This document shows, piece by piece, positions 53,689-62,022 of a stretch of 64,000 nucleotides of DNA. Every line of letters begins with the position of its first letter. Within the stretch, counting starts at the first letter, position 1. The stretch covers positions 34,969 through 98,968 of the forward strand of contig CAYNOT010000021.1 of the NCBI GenBank assembly GCA_964398945.1. Reading direction: 5' to 3'. The translations under genes and the position numbers were made by a program. The notes under the pieces are model-generated. The model did no database searches. It saw nothing but the letters and a program-made list of their open reading frames with translations, and was not told the DNA's origin. This DNA is from JBGTGG01 sp964398945 (GTDB taxonomy: Bacteria; Bacteroidota; Bacteroidia; Cytophagales; Cyclobacteriaceae).

Positions 53689-53805
53689 GCGGTCGGTGTT
53701 GTCATCGAACCGCCTTCTTTACCAGTTGATGGATGGCTGGTGACAACACCAACCATTCGCAAACGCACCGCCTTCCTGCCTGTGGTCGGTGTTGTCACCG
53801 ACCAC
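53689..53805. repeat. REP cluster 1 (three hairpins)
   Basis: 53689-53713: REP-type hairpin with outer arms GCGGT/ACCGC and two substitutions. 53735-53754: inverted partner GGCTGGTGACAACACCAACC. 53782-53805: perfect palindrome with arms GTGGTCGGTG / CACCGACCAC and loop TTGT. Together they form a composite element between the HEAT-protein stop and the DUF4097 start. Confidence 0.8.
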
Positions 53806-53830
53806 TGCTTGTAGTTGGGCTTGTCGAAAC

Positions 53831-54613
53831 TTAAATCAACGATTGTATACTCTCTTCAATGCGTTTCTTCACATCCGCAGGCGTGCGTTCGCTTTGGATA
53901 ATTTTTTCAAACTCCCGCACCGACTCCTTCGCTTGTAACGCTACCATCACCTCTGCCAGCGACACCTGCACCATCGGTGACTCCTGGTGCACAATGGAAT
54001 TTACCAACGCTTCGCGCACGGTGGCATTTCCCAAATACGGCTTCAGGGCATCCAATGCCGCGAGCCGCACATTCACCTGACTGTCTTTGTTGAGTGTTTC
54101 GATCAACGCCTCGGTAACTTTTTTGCTGGGCTCGTCCATCCCGGTGGTGAGGCTTACCGCCTTCAACCGCTCCGTGGCCGACTCTTTTTCCAACAGCGAC
54201 AACATCACCATTTCTTTTAAGTTGGCAATCTCGTTGGTGAGCACCGCTACTTTTTCATCACCTTTCGGCTGACTGATAAAATAGCCGCCCACAAAACCAA
54301 CAATGAGCAACACACTCGCCAAGGCCAGCCGTGGCATGAACATATTCAGCGAAGGAAAAGAAAGCCTTGAAAAAATACTTTTTGACTTTTTCTTTTCTGC
54401 CGATAGCATCGCATAGAATTTATGATCGAGTTCCAGCGAAGGCGAAGGAAGTTCAGCCTGCATCAATTGTTCATGGAGCAGCGACAAGTCCGTGAGTTGG
54501 GTAAGGGAAACTTCACCTTGCTCGATCAAACTTTCCAGCATGTTGATTTCTGACGGATCAGCTACTCCAGCGTTATACTTTTCGATTAGCATGTTTATTT
54601 TATCCTTTTCCAT
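53831..54613 (-). CDS. Membrane protein with HEAT repeats, probable anti-sigma factor
   Basis: 260 residues from ATG 54613; a GTG at 54619 overlapping the sigma stop is also possible. The cytoplasmic N-terminus (1-85; EKYNAGVADPSEINMLESLIEQGEVS) resembles anti-sigma N-domains. One membrane helix follows (LALASVLLIVGFVGGYFI), then a short coiled coil and HEAT-type helical repeats (VNVRLAALDALKPYL, VREALVNSIVHQESPMVQVSLAEVMVAL). Position directly after an ECF sigma gene supports anti-sigma function, with the HEAT part sensing partners in the periplasm. The role is inferred. Confidence 0.82.
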   Translation of the reverse strand: MEKDKINMLIEKYNAGVADPSEINMLESLIEQGEVSLTQLTDLSLLHEQLMQAELPSPSLELDHKFYAMLSAEKKKSKSIFSRLSFPSLNMFMPRLALASVLLIVGFVGGYFISQPKGDEKVAVLTNEIANLKEMVMLSLLEKESATERLKAVSLTTGMDEPSKKVTEALIETLNKDSQVNVRLAALDALKPYLGNATVREALVNSIVHQESPMVQVSLAEVMVALQAKESVREFEKIIQSERTPADVKKRIEESIQSLI

Positions 54614-54615
54614 AA

Positions 54616-55200
54616 TCACATTCTTTTTTCCAATTGTTCATATACACCCTTCAGGGCCTGCAGCGCCCGGAAGACTTTTATTTTCACTGTTCCTTCGGTG
54701 CAGCCTAAGATGTCACCGATTTCTTTGTACTTCTTTTCCTGAAACTTGCTCAGCATTAGTACTTCGCGTTTATCTTCCGGCAGGTGCTCCAATGCCAGCG
54801 CCAGAATATGGTGTTCCTCCCGTTGTTGTAAAATCGATTCCGTATTTTCTTCCACCTGCAACCGGTCCTGCCAGTCTTCGATGGAATCTTTATGTTTTAT
54901 TTTTTCCTTTCGGAACTGGTCATGCCGCACATTGCGCGCGATGTGGAACAACCACGTTTTGAAAGTGCCCTCTCCGCGAAAAAGATGGCGGTATTTCAAC
55001 ACGCGTAAGAAGGTGTTTTGGACCAGGTCTTCGGATAGTTCCGGGCTGCGGTTCATACTATAAAAGAATCCATACAACGGACTTTTATAGCGCTCGAACA
55101 GCAGGCCTAATTTGTCCAGGTCACCTTCTTTGACCTTGGTCATCAATGCATTGTCGGATAGCGCTTCCAAAGAATTTCGAATTTCAAGCAGGGAAACCAA
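54616..55200 (-). CDS. ECF RNA polymerase sigma factor
   Basis: 194 residues if the TTG at 55200 is used; the first ATG is at 55143 (residue 20, MTKVKEGDLDKL) but falls inside the first conserved helix, so TTG after a GTAGGG site is favoured with moderate certainty. Region 2 reads LLFERYKSPLYGFFYSMNRSPELSEDLVQNTFLRVLKY, region 2.4 TFKTWLFHIARNVRHDQFR, and region 4 LPEDKREVLMLSKFQEKKYKEIGDILGCTEGTVKIKVFRAL. It likely drives the downstream HEAT/DUF4097 genes and itself. Confidence 0.93.
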   Translation of the reverse strand: MVSLLEIRNSLEALSDNALMTKVKEGDLDKLGLLFERYKSPLYGFFYSMNRSPELSEDLVQNTFLRVLKYRHLFRGEGTFKTWLFHIARNVRHDQFRKEKIKHKDSIEDWQDRLQVEENTESILQQREEHHILALALEHLPEDKREVLMLSKFQEKKYKEIGDILGCTEGTVKIKVFRALQALKGVYEQLEKRM

Positions 55201-55664
55201 CCCTACGGTGAATGGTTACATGATAGTTGAAATAAAGTTACGGAATTCCCCGTAGCAGCAGATTATCAGGGGATTGCGTTGGCCTTTTACCGGAATTGAT
55301 TTATCTTGAGCCGAGCCCATCGTGCTGCCTTAGGAATGGGGGAGTAGGATGGGCTTTTCTGCTTGCGGTCGGTGTTGTCACCGCACCGCCTCAGGGTTAA
55401 GTATATCTACCGGGGTGCTGGTTGGTGACAACACCAACCATGAGCAAACGGATTGGAAATAGACTACCAAAATAGTGATTGGTCGATGTGGGAAAAACTC
55501 CCTGAGTGGTTTGTACCGGAACCGGATTGTTTGATATACAGTAAAAATGATAATTTTGACCGTTCACGCTATTTCGTAAATCCAAAAAATGGGATATGCT
55601 ATATTTATGAAACCGTTGGGATGTAGTTTGCTTGAACATGGTCCTGAATTTTATCCTTGTTACT
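55201..55664. other. Intergenic region holding REP cluster 2
   Basis: Upstream region of both the sigma gene (minus) and the DUF2007 gene (plus). The only clear structure is the REP pair at 55365-55439. The rest is AT-rich without a gene. Confidence 0.5.
55365..55439. repeat. REP cluster 2 (BIME-like pair)
   Basis: A complete REP (55365-55389: outer arms GCGGT/ACCGC, bulge, inner arms GGTG/CACC, loop TTGT) is followed by a 30-base spacer and an inverted partner (55420-55439: GGTTGGTG-ACAA-CACCAACC). The spacer (TCAGGGTTAAGTATATC and on) is partly shared with 57086-57135. Confidence 0.85.
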
Positions 55665-56045
55665 ATGACTACTGAGGTTCTGACAACATTCCCCAATTCC
55701 ATCGATGCAAACCTTCTGAAGAGCAAGCTTGAAAATGAAGGAATAGAATCATTTCTGGTAAATGAAAATTTTTCAGACTTGTTTCCTGTGTATTATAATA
55801 TTCTGGGAGGTGGAGTACAAGTTATAGTCAAACGTGAGGATTTTGCAAGAGCTCGCGATATTGCAAAACTAGATTCGGGCAAAGTAACTTGTCCGTCCTG
55901 TGGATCACTAAACATCGAACTCGCGTATGAAAGACCAAAGAGGAAGGCTGCATTGCTGTTTATCGGATTGTTGCTTGCTGGGCTCATTGGAAATCTTATG
56001 TGTGACTATACATGCAAGGAATGTAATGAGGAATTCAAAAAGTAA
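55665..56045 (+). CDS. DUF2007 protein with zinc ribbon
   Basis: 126 residues from ATG 55665 (MTTEVLTTFPNSIDANLLKSKLENEGI). ATG 55638 and a TTG at 55632 would add a non-conserved extension. The first 70 residues match DUF2007, a small ferredoxin-like domain. CPSCGSLNIELAYERP and CDYTCKECNEEF form a zinc ribbon split by one membrane helix (ALLFIGLLLAGLIGNLM). Function unknown. REP elements lie on both sides. Confidence 0.82.
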   Translation: MTTEVLTTFPNSIDANLLKSKLENEGIESFLVNENFSDLFPVYYNILGGGVQVIVKREDFARARDIAKLDSGKVTCPSCGSLNIELAYERPKRKAALLFIGLLLAGLIGNLMCDYTCKECNEEFKK

Positions 56046-56082
56046 AGTAATGAGAATTACTCGAAGGAGTACCGTTCTGCTT

Positions 56083-56107
56083 GCGGTCGGTGTTGTCACC
56101 GCACCGC
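56083..56107. repeat. REP element 3 (single)
   Basis: Exact match to the complete REP at 55365-55389, followed by the same CTCAGGG. No inverted partner follows. It lies 19 bases before the next start codon, so it probably sits in that gene's leader. Confidence 0.85.
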
Positions 56108-56126
56108 CTCAGGGATATATGGTAGA

Positions 56127-56621
56127 ATGACTATTAAGTATTTTTTTTCTATGTTTCTGCTGTTGTCAGCAATATCCTTTTCCAGCTTCTGCCAAAAGAA
56201 AAGGAAACAAATCAAAGAAATTAAAACTGATACCATTTTGGTTTTCAACCAATTGGAACTTGAACGCTTTTCTGAGAAGAATGTGTACTGGTCTGATAAA
56301 AATGAAGTTGGAATCATTTATTCTCAATGGTATCGTTCACTTGATTGGGATGGTGGTAGTGCCATAAGCTTAACCGTGGTGTTCTATAGTTGGGATTCAA
56401 TACAATTGAATAAAGTTTATGATTTACAGAATCTTTTGGCGGAATGTGAATCAAAAGCAGTTTTTGGAGGAGACAATTTCGATACTCCAACAGGGGAGAT
56501 TATTTTTAATGCAAAGACAGATAATCGACTTACCTTTCAATTTGATGCACAAGCCTTATCGAAGGATAAAAGAAAATTGTTAATTTTCAGGGGAGTAAGG
56601 GGATTTGTTCCTGATTATTGA
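56127..56621 (+). CDS. Secreted protein of unknown function
   Basis: 164 residues. Signal peptide MTIKYFFSMFLLLSAISFSSFCQ, then a lysine-rich stretch and a beta-rich domain (ISLTVVFYSWDSIQLNKVYDLQ, GEIIFNAKTDNRLTFQFDAQ) ending ILIFRGVRGFVPDY-like. It resembles small periplasmic proteins of Bacteroidota, but I cannot name a family. The next gene begins 11 bases later, so the two probably form an operon. Confidence 0.7.
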   Translation: MTIKYFFSMFLLLSAISFSSFCQKKRKQIKEIKTDTILVFNQLELERFSEKNVYWSDKNEVGIIYSQWYRSLDWDGGSAISLTVVFYSWDSIQLNKVYDLQNLLAECESKAVFGGDNFDTPTGEIIFNAKTDNRLTFQFDAQALSKDKRKLLIFRGVRGFVPDY

Positions 56622-56632
56622 TTATTTTCTAA

Positions 56633-57055
56633 ATGTTATACGAGAGCAATTATTTTAGACTTCAATCTTTAAGGTATACACCTTTATTATTGGGTTTATT
56701 ATGGTTTATACCCTTTTTCATAGCTGAAGAAATAGTAATTGTCTGGCAGTTAATGATCAGTCTAATGCCGGGAATTGTTTTAATTATCCTTTTTTTTCAT
56801 CTCAATAAAGTGTTGAGATTTGTCACTTTAGGGAGAACAGAGATATTCATACGCATTAAAGGAAACGATCAGAAATTTGACTGGATGGATGTTGAGGAAA
56901 TTAGTTTGAATCGATTATTTGGTTTGTACCATTTAAAAATCAAAGACATGGATGCTGTTTACTTTACTCCCTATGGACGTGTAACCTGGTTCTTTGGCGA
57001 CCAAAGTGAGATGGGTGCGCTGATTGATAAAATGAAAAGGGATTTAGACATTTAG
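56633..57055 (+). CDS. Small membrane protein of unknown function
   Basis: 140 residues. Two adjacent helices (TPLLLGLLWFIPFFIAEEIVI and LMISLMPGIVLIILFF) precede a cytoplasmic PH-like domain (RFVTLGRTEIFIRIKGNDQKFDWMDVEEISLNRLFGLYHLKIKD). The layout resembles the protein at 43201, but similarity is weak. Probably co-transcribed with the preceding secreted protein. Confidence 0.65.
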   Translation: MLYESNYFRLQSLRYTPLLLGLLWFIPFFIAEEIVIVWQLMISLMPGIVLIILFFHLNKVLRFVTLGRTEIFIRIKGNDQKFDWMDVEEISLNRLFGLYHLKIKDMDAVYFTPYGRVTWFFGDQSEMGALIDKMKRDLDI

Positions 57056-57484
57056 AAACCTCGGTTGTATTTAGGCTTGGGCTATGTATGTCACCCCGTA
57101 CGGCCATCGGGTCTGAGTATATGCTGTGGGGTGCTGGTTGGTGACAACACCAACCATGAGCACCAACTACCATAACCACTTTACTCAATTGGCAACTCCG
57201 CTCGCGGTCGGTGTTGTCAGCGTACCGCAAAGGGTCATGATTACAAGACGCGGTTTCCTAACGATGCTGATCCTTTATGAAGTGATTGGTCGATGCCGGC
57301 ACCATCTACTGATATCAACAATTTAGTTTTTAAAAAAGGAAAATTTGGGGTACATTCACCCTCCACAAATTTCTCCGCTATGAAATGGCCATGCAAATAC
57401 TTTTCGCCAACCGAAATGATTATTTCGGCCATTCCCCCGCTAAGGTGGGGCAGGCATGAAACCTTGATCTAAAATTATAAACAC
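57056..57484. repeat. REP cluster 4 and duplicated leader, copy 2
   Basis: A partial REP pair (left REP degraded at 57086-57105, intact inverted partner 57136-57155) is followed by a second REP (57204-57228; two substitutions). The duplicated leader of the S41 protease occupies 57377-57487. No gene was seen. The two repeat types meet about 150 bases apart. Confidence 0.7.
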
Positions 57485-57487
57485 ATG
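57377..57487 (+). promoter_or_regulatory. Duplicated 5' leader, copy 2
   Basis: Matches 412-499: CTATGAAATGGCCATG, hairpin CCGAAAT-GATT-ATTTCGG, then TTGATCTAAAATTATAA before ACACATG. Between the hairpin and the last block it carries about 20 extra bases around a small palindrome (CCCCGCTAAGGTGGGG), as if a short element had inserted. It contains an open frame of 30 codons starting MKWPCKYF, but copy 1 breaks that frame. Confidence 0.6.
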
Positions 57488-60400
57488 AAAGCCCTATTCT
57501 CCTCCGCTGTTATTTTATTGCTCACAACGCAGTCAGTATTTGCCCAGATTAACGCCAAGCTGATGCGTCACCTCGATGTGTCAGAAACACAAATTACATT
57601 TGTTTATGGCGGTGATTTATGGATCATGTCAAAGGCTGGTGGGCAGGCAGTTCAAATCACGCATTCACCGGGAGAAGAATCTTTCCCCAAATTTTCACCA
57701 GACGGAAATGAAATCGCATACAGTGCAGCGTATAATGGAAATACAGACGTGTATGTGATGCCGGTCAAGGGGGGTGTGCCTACACGGGTAACGTATGCAT
57801 CATTCAATGACCGGATGGTGGACTGGCATCCGGATGGGAAAAGAATCTTGTTCGCCTCCAGACGGGAAATGGGGATGCGTAGTGTCAATCATTTATTTCT
57901 GGTGGATAAAAAAGGAGGACTACCTCAACGGTTGAAAGTTCCCTACGGGGAATTGGCAAGTTATTCGGCAGATGGAAACAAGCTCGCATACATTACAAAG
58001 ATTACAGAAAATTATCCCTTCAAACGCTACCGGGGTGGATTAACATCCGATGTGATTATTTATGACCTGGCGACCAACAAAGCAGAAAACATTACAAACA
58101 ATTTGGCAAACGATGGAAAGCCGGCATGGGTGGGCGACAAAATTTATTTCCTTTCGGATCAGGATAAAAATATGCGGTTGAATATCTGGTCGTACGATAC
58201 ACAGTCAAAAGCAACAAAGCAGCTCACTACCTTTACTGATTTCGACATTAGTTATTTTTCGGCAGGTGCTACCGATTTGGTTTTTGAAAATGGAGGGGTT
58301 TTATACCTCATGGACCTCGCGACAGAGAAGTATACACCCGTAAGGGTTGAAGTAGTGTCGGATCTATCTGTGGAAATCCCCCGGCAGGTAAATGTTGGAG
58401 GGAACATTGCAAATGCTACAGCATCACCCGAAGGAAAGCGGATTGTATTTGAAGCCCGCGGTGAATTATTCAACGCACCTGTAAAAGAAGGGTATGTAAT
58501 TAACCTTACAAAATCGAGCGGTGCGTTTGATCAAAGCCCGGCCTGGTCACCGGATGGAAACAGCATTGCGTATTGGAGTGACAAATCAGGGGAATATGAA
58601 ATTTACATTCAGGATGCAAAGAAGATTACACCTGCACGAAAGATTTCGAACCGAAAATTTGGCTATGGATATACTTTGTTTTGGTCACCGGACAACAAAA
58701 TGTTGGCCTACATCGATGAAAAAAATGATATCAGCATTATTGATGTAAACTCAGGTGTTGTGAAAAAAGCCGATAACTACAGTTGGGAAATCGGGCACGG
58801 TGGCCGTCCATATTTCAATATAAGTTGGTCACCGGATTCAAAGTGGATAGCCTATCGAAAAGGTGGTGATAACGGTAATGATGCACTATTCATGTTTAAT
58901 GTTGTGGAAGGAAAGGCATACCCGGTTACCAGCAGTTTTTATTCAAACTACAATCCAGTCTTTAGTAAAGACGGGAAATATCTCTTCTGCATGACCGACC
59001 GTACATTTAATGCCAGCTATAGTGGCCTGGGTGACGGCACATGGATCTATTCAAACAACACACAGGTGGCATACATTGCGCTCACGAAAGATGCCCCTGA
59101 TTTGTTAAGTCCGAAGAATGATGAGTTACCAGCCGAAAAGAAAAAAGAAGAAGAGAAGGTAGGGGATAAAGACAAGAAGGGGAAAGATGCTACGGTTGAG
59201 AAAAAGCCGGAAGTAATCCTCAAGGTGGATTGGGACAATATTGAAAGCAGATTAAAGGTATTGCCACCGAAAGCTGGTAACCTGGGCAACCTGATGGTAT
59301 TTGATGGGAAAATTGTGTACCAGCGATATCCGATTGTAGGGGATGGTGATTCGAAACCTGCACTTGTAATGTATGACATTGAAAAGCGGGAGGAAAAGAA
59401 GATTCTGGACAATGTGGTGAGTGCCTCGGCAACCGCAGACAACAAAAGTATTTTGGTTCAGGCAAGTGGCAAGTTTGGAATTGTTAAACCTGAGCCTGAT
59501 CAAAAAATTGAAACCCCCATTCCTACCGATGGATTGGTGATGGATTTAAACCCGAAGGAAGAGTGGCGTCAGATTTTTGATGATACATGGAGACGTTACC
59601 GTGATTTTTTTTATGATAAAGATATGCAACAGGTTGATTGGAATGGATTACGGACCCGTTATGGAGCGTTGATAGAAGATGCACGCACACGTTGGGATGT
59701 CACAAACATTCAATCCAACTTAAGTGCTGAATTGAGTGCTGGGCACACGTATACATTTGGTGGGGATACCGAGAATGTGACGCCAATCTTTACCGGTTAC
59801 CTGGGGATTGATTGGGAATTGAACAATAGTGCTTTCCGCATTAAGCGGATCATCCACCCTGCGGCATGGGATGAAATTCGTTCACCCTTTGATCATAGCG
59901 GAAGCACCGTACAAGTTGGTGATTATATTATGGCCGTGAATGGTGTGGCCCTTGACCCGGCCAAAGATCCATACGCAGCATTTGACGGGCTTTCAGGAAA
60001 AACAGTTTCGTTGACCGTAAGCAAAACGGGTTCTGCAACGAATGCAAAAGAAGTGGTGATCAAATGCCTCACACAAGGTGAAGAACAAGAATTGCGCTAT
60101 CTGGAATGGATTGAAGAAAACCGGAAGTGGGTAGCGAAACTTTCTGATGGAAACCTCGGATATATTTATATGTCGAATACGGGAGGGCAGGGGCAACAAG
60201 AATTGGTAAGAATGTTTTACGGTCAGCTTGACAAAAAAGGTTTTGTTATCGATGAACGATTTAACGGAGGCGGTCAATTGGCAGATCGTTTTCTGGAGTT
60301 GATCAGGCGTCCGATTGTTTACAATTTATATTGGCGACATGGTCGTTCCATGAGTTTTCCGCAAAAGGCCAACCCAGCCCCGATGGGTATGTTGATAAAT

Positions 60401-60778
60401 GGCTGGGCAGGCTCCGGAGGTGATGGGTTACCGTGGGCATTCCGGGAGTTAAAAGCAGGCCCAATTGTGGGTGAACGCACGTTGGGGATTTTAGTCGGTC
60501 CTGCCACAAGGCATAGCTTGATTGATGGCGGTGGAATTACAGTTCCCGAGGCAAGGCTATATTACAATTCCGGAAAATGGTTTGACGAAGGGGTTGGTGT
60601 CAAGCCGGATTTTGAAGTATGGGATGATCCTAATCTCATCGTTACAGGCCGTGATCCGCAGTTGGAAAAAGTGGTTGAAGAAGTGATGAAGTTAGTGAAG
60701 TCAAATCCGCTGATAAAAACCCCACCACCTGCTATGGAAGACAGAACAGCGGCAGGACAGAATAAAAATCAGCGCTGA
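57485..60778 (+). CDS. Tricorn-like S41 protease with WD40/PD40 propeller
   Basis: 1097 residues with signal peptide (cut near VFAQ). Residues 25-560 form PD40-type beta-propeller blades (FPKFSPDGNEIAYSA, PAWSPDGNSIAYWSD, ISWSPDSKWIAYRKG). A Lys/Glu-rich linker (about 545-575) leads to the tricorn core and a PDZ domain (about 775-865; VQVGDYIMAVNGVALD). The S41 domain carries nucleophile Ser977 in WAGSGGDGLPW after the ERFNGGGQLADRF segment. It is predicted to be a large periplasmic peptidase that trims oligopeptides. It has the duplicated leader; REP elements lie on both sides. Confidence 0.93.
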   Translation: MKALFSSAVILLLTTQSVFAQINAKLMRHLDVSETQITFVYGGDLWIMSKAGGQAVQITHSPGEESFPKFSPDGNEIAYSAAYNGNTDVYVMPVKGGVPTRVTYASFNDRMVDWHPDGKRILFASRREMGMRSVNHLFLVDKKGGLPQRLKVPYGELASYSADGNKLAYITKITENYPFKRYRGGLTSDVIIYDLATNKAENITNNLANDGKPAWVGDKIYFLSDQDKNMRLNIWSYDTQSKATKQLTTFTDFDISYFSAGATDLVFENGGVLYLMDLATEKYTPVRVEVVSDLSVEIPRQVNVGGNIANATASPEGKRIVFEARGELFNAPVKEGYVINLTKSSGAFDQSPAWSPDGNSIAYWSDKSGEYEIYIQDAKKITPARKISNRKFGYGYTLFWSPDNKMLAYIDEKNDISIIDVNSGVVKKADNYSWEIGHGGRPYFNISWSPDSKWIAYRKGGDNGNDALFMFNVVEGKAYPVTSSFYSNYNPVFSKDGKYLFCMTDRTFNASYSGLGDGTWIYSNNTQVAYIALTKDAPDLLSPKNDELPAEKKKEEEKVGDKDKKGKDATVEKKPEVILKVDWDNIESRLKVLPPKAGNLGNLMVFDGKIVYQRYPIVGDGDSKPALVMYDIEKREEKKILDNVVSASATADNKSILVQASGKFGIVKPEPDQKIETPIPTDGLVMDLNPKEEWRQIFDDTWRRYRDFFYDKDMQQVDWNGLRTRYGALIEDARTRWDVTNIQSNLSAELSAGHTYTFGGDTENVTPIFTGYLGIDWELNNSAFRIKRIIHPAAWDEIRSPFDHSGSTVQVGDYIMAVNGVALDPAKDPYAAFDGLSGKTVSLTVSKTGSATNAKEVVIKCLTQGEEQELRYLEWIEENRKWVAKLSDGNLGYIYMSNTGGQGQQELVRMFYGQLDKKGFVIDERFNGGGQLADRFLELIRRPIVYNLYWRHGRSMSFPQKANPAPMGMLINGWAGSGGDGLPWAFRELKAGPIVGERTLGILVGPATRHSLIDGGGITVPEARLYYNSGKWFDEGVGVKPDFEVWDDPNLIVTGRDPQLEKVVEEVMKLVKSNPLIKTPPPAMEDRTAAGQNKNQR

Positions 60779-60813
60779 AAAAGGTGAGCTTTCGCAAATT
60801 CAAAAATCTGCTT

Positions 60814-60838
60814 GCGGGCGGTGTTGTCACCGCACCGC
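60814..60838. repeat. REP element 5, abutting the RAYT promoter
   Basis: Outer arms GCGGG/ACCGC (one change), inner arms GGTG/CACC, loop TTGT. It ends 23 bases before the RAYT start codon and 11 bases before its -7 box. Confidence 0.85.
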
Positions 60839-60849
60839 TTCACGAATTT

Positions 60850-60857
60850 TATCTTTG
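60850..60857 (+). promoter_or_regulatory. -7 box of the RAYT gene
   Basis: TATCTTTG fits TAnnTTTG and lies only 4 bases before the ATG at 60862, so the transcript would be leaderless or nearly so. The expected -33 zone falls in the REP element; its only TTG is 23 bases upstream of the box, longer than usual. Confidence 0.45.
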
Positions 60858-60861
60858 ACCT

Positions 60862-61377
60862 ATGGAGAATGGAATTGAATTCTTCACTGCTACTTGTTTA
60901 AATTGGCAACCACTATTGCAGGAAGATTCCAGAAAAGACATTATCATCAAGAGTTTGAAATTCCTTGTTGAAGATAAGCGGATTTGGCTTTATGCTTTTG
61001 TTGTCATGCCCAATCACATCCATTTTCTGTGGAGGAAGCAAGACAAGTGGGTAGAGAAAAATATCCAACAAATATTTTTGAAGTACACCGCTCAGCAAAT
61101 TAAGTTTGATATGATTGATAGCCAGAAAGCAGATGAGCTTGAATTGTACCGGAGTACACAAGCTGATCGTGACTATCATTTTTGGGAACGAAGGGCCTAT
61201 TCCACAACGATGTACAACAGAAAAGTTGCCAGTCAAAAAGTTGATTATATTCATTATAATCCTGTAAAAGCAGGATTGTGTGAAAAGCCTGAAGATTATA
61301 GATACTCTTCGCATGATTACTACGAGCTGAATGAAGACAGGTGGGGATTTCTAACACACTATGAAGATCATTTATAG
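60862..61377 (+). CDS. REP-associated tyrosine transposase (RAYT)
   Basis: 171 residues, full length for single-domain Y1 HUH transposases (TnpA-REP family). HUH motif: VVMPNHIHFLW (His52, His54). Catalytic Tyr: Tyr129 in KVDYIHYNPVKAGL. The conserved WERRAYS block is at 108-114. RAYTs nick single-stranded DNA at REP hairpins and are thought to spread them, usually as a single domesticated chromosomal copy. Here a REP lies right upstream and further REPs occur in the preceding 7 kb. A downstream AT-rich gene begins almost at its stop. Confidence 0.93.
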   Translation: MENGIEFFTATCLNWQPLLQEDSRKDIIIKSLKFLVEDKRIWLYAFVVMPNHIHFLWRKQDKWVEKNIQQIFLKYTAQQIKFDMIDSQKADELELYRSTQADRDYHFWERRAYSTTMYNRKVASQKVDYIHYNPVKAGLCEKPEDYRYSSHDYYELNEDRWGFLTHYEDHL

Positions 61378-61415
61378 TTTTGACAAAAACAGACAGGGAA
61401 AAAACAAGGGGAAAT

Positions 61416-62009
61416 ATGCTCAGTCAAGGATTATCCACTATGATGAATGAGGGTTCAGTTTTTAAGGAGAAAGATGCACAAACAAATTTGCGAAATTTAC
61501 AAACCCTTGCAAAAGAATTAGCAATTGGATCAACAGAAAGCATTGAGCTTGGTGAAAATTTCGAATCGCAAGGAAATAACATCTCTTACATTTTATCAGC
61601 AGCCAATCAAATGAGTGATGTATATAATAATTTTGGGGATCTCGCGGGTAGTTTTGGTCGGTTCAATTTATATTTCTCATTTGAGGGCACAATAAATAGA
61701 ACAGATGAAAATACAGCTGTAATCACTGTATCTGGAGTTTTTTACAGAATTAAGGACTCTTTTGACTTTAGTGGATATCAACCCTTAGGTGCTTGGAAAC
61801 ATGATGTGTATAGTCCTCAAGCTCCCACTGCATTTTTTGGAGGGAATTCTTTAACGAATAGTTCATTTAGAGATTTTCGTGATGATACTGGTGTTGGAAC
61901 CGACTATAAAATCATTACCAATTATGTGGAGGTTGAAAATCCTATTGCTACCATAACTCTTCACCTAGAACCTACTGCTAATAAAAAGGTGGATATTACA
62001 TATAAATAA
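61416..62009 (+). CDS. Unknown protein with a beta-rich domain
   Basis: 197 residues from the first ATG at 61416; a TTG at 61380, two bases after the RAYT stop, would add 12. No signal peptide. The helical N-terminus (about 1-45; MLSQGLSTMMNEGSVFKEKDAQTNL...) resembles the tail of the partial gene at 2-193. The rest is beta-rich (RFNLYFSFEGTINRTDENTAVITVSGVFYRIKDSFDFSGYQPLGAW). The KDSFDFSGYQPLG block recalls, from memory, domains at the ends of some polymorphic toxins, but I cannot name a family. The gene is much more AT-rich than its left neighbours and may be the remnant of a longer protein. Confidence 0.6.
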   Translation: MLSQGLSTMMNEGSVFKEKDAQTNLRNLQTLAKELAIGSTESIELGENFESQGNNISYILSAANQMSDVYNNFGDLAGSFGRFNLYFSFEGTINRTDENTAVITVSGVFYRIKDSFDFSGYQPLGAWKHDVYSPQAPTAFFGGNSLTNSSFRDFRDDTGVGTDYKIITNYVEVENPIATITLHLEPTANKKVDITYK

Positions 62010-62022
62010 TTGTAAAGATATT

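Noticed and set aside
55397..55726. 109-codon minus-strand frame over REP cluster 2
   Set aside because: It runs through repeat DNA and the start of the DUF2007 gene, with no similarity to any family.
57385..57477. Possible leader peptide MKWPCKYFSPTEM in the S41 protease leader
   Set aside because: In the other copy of the leader the frame shifts after eight codons, so the peptide is not conserved.
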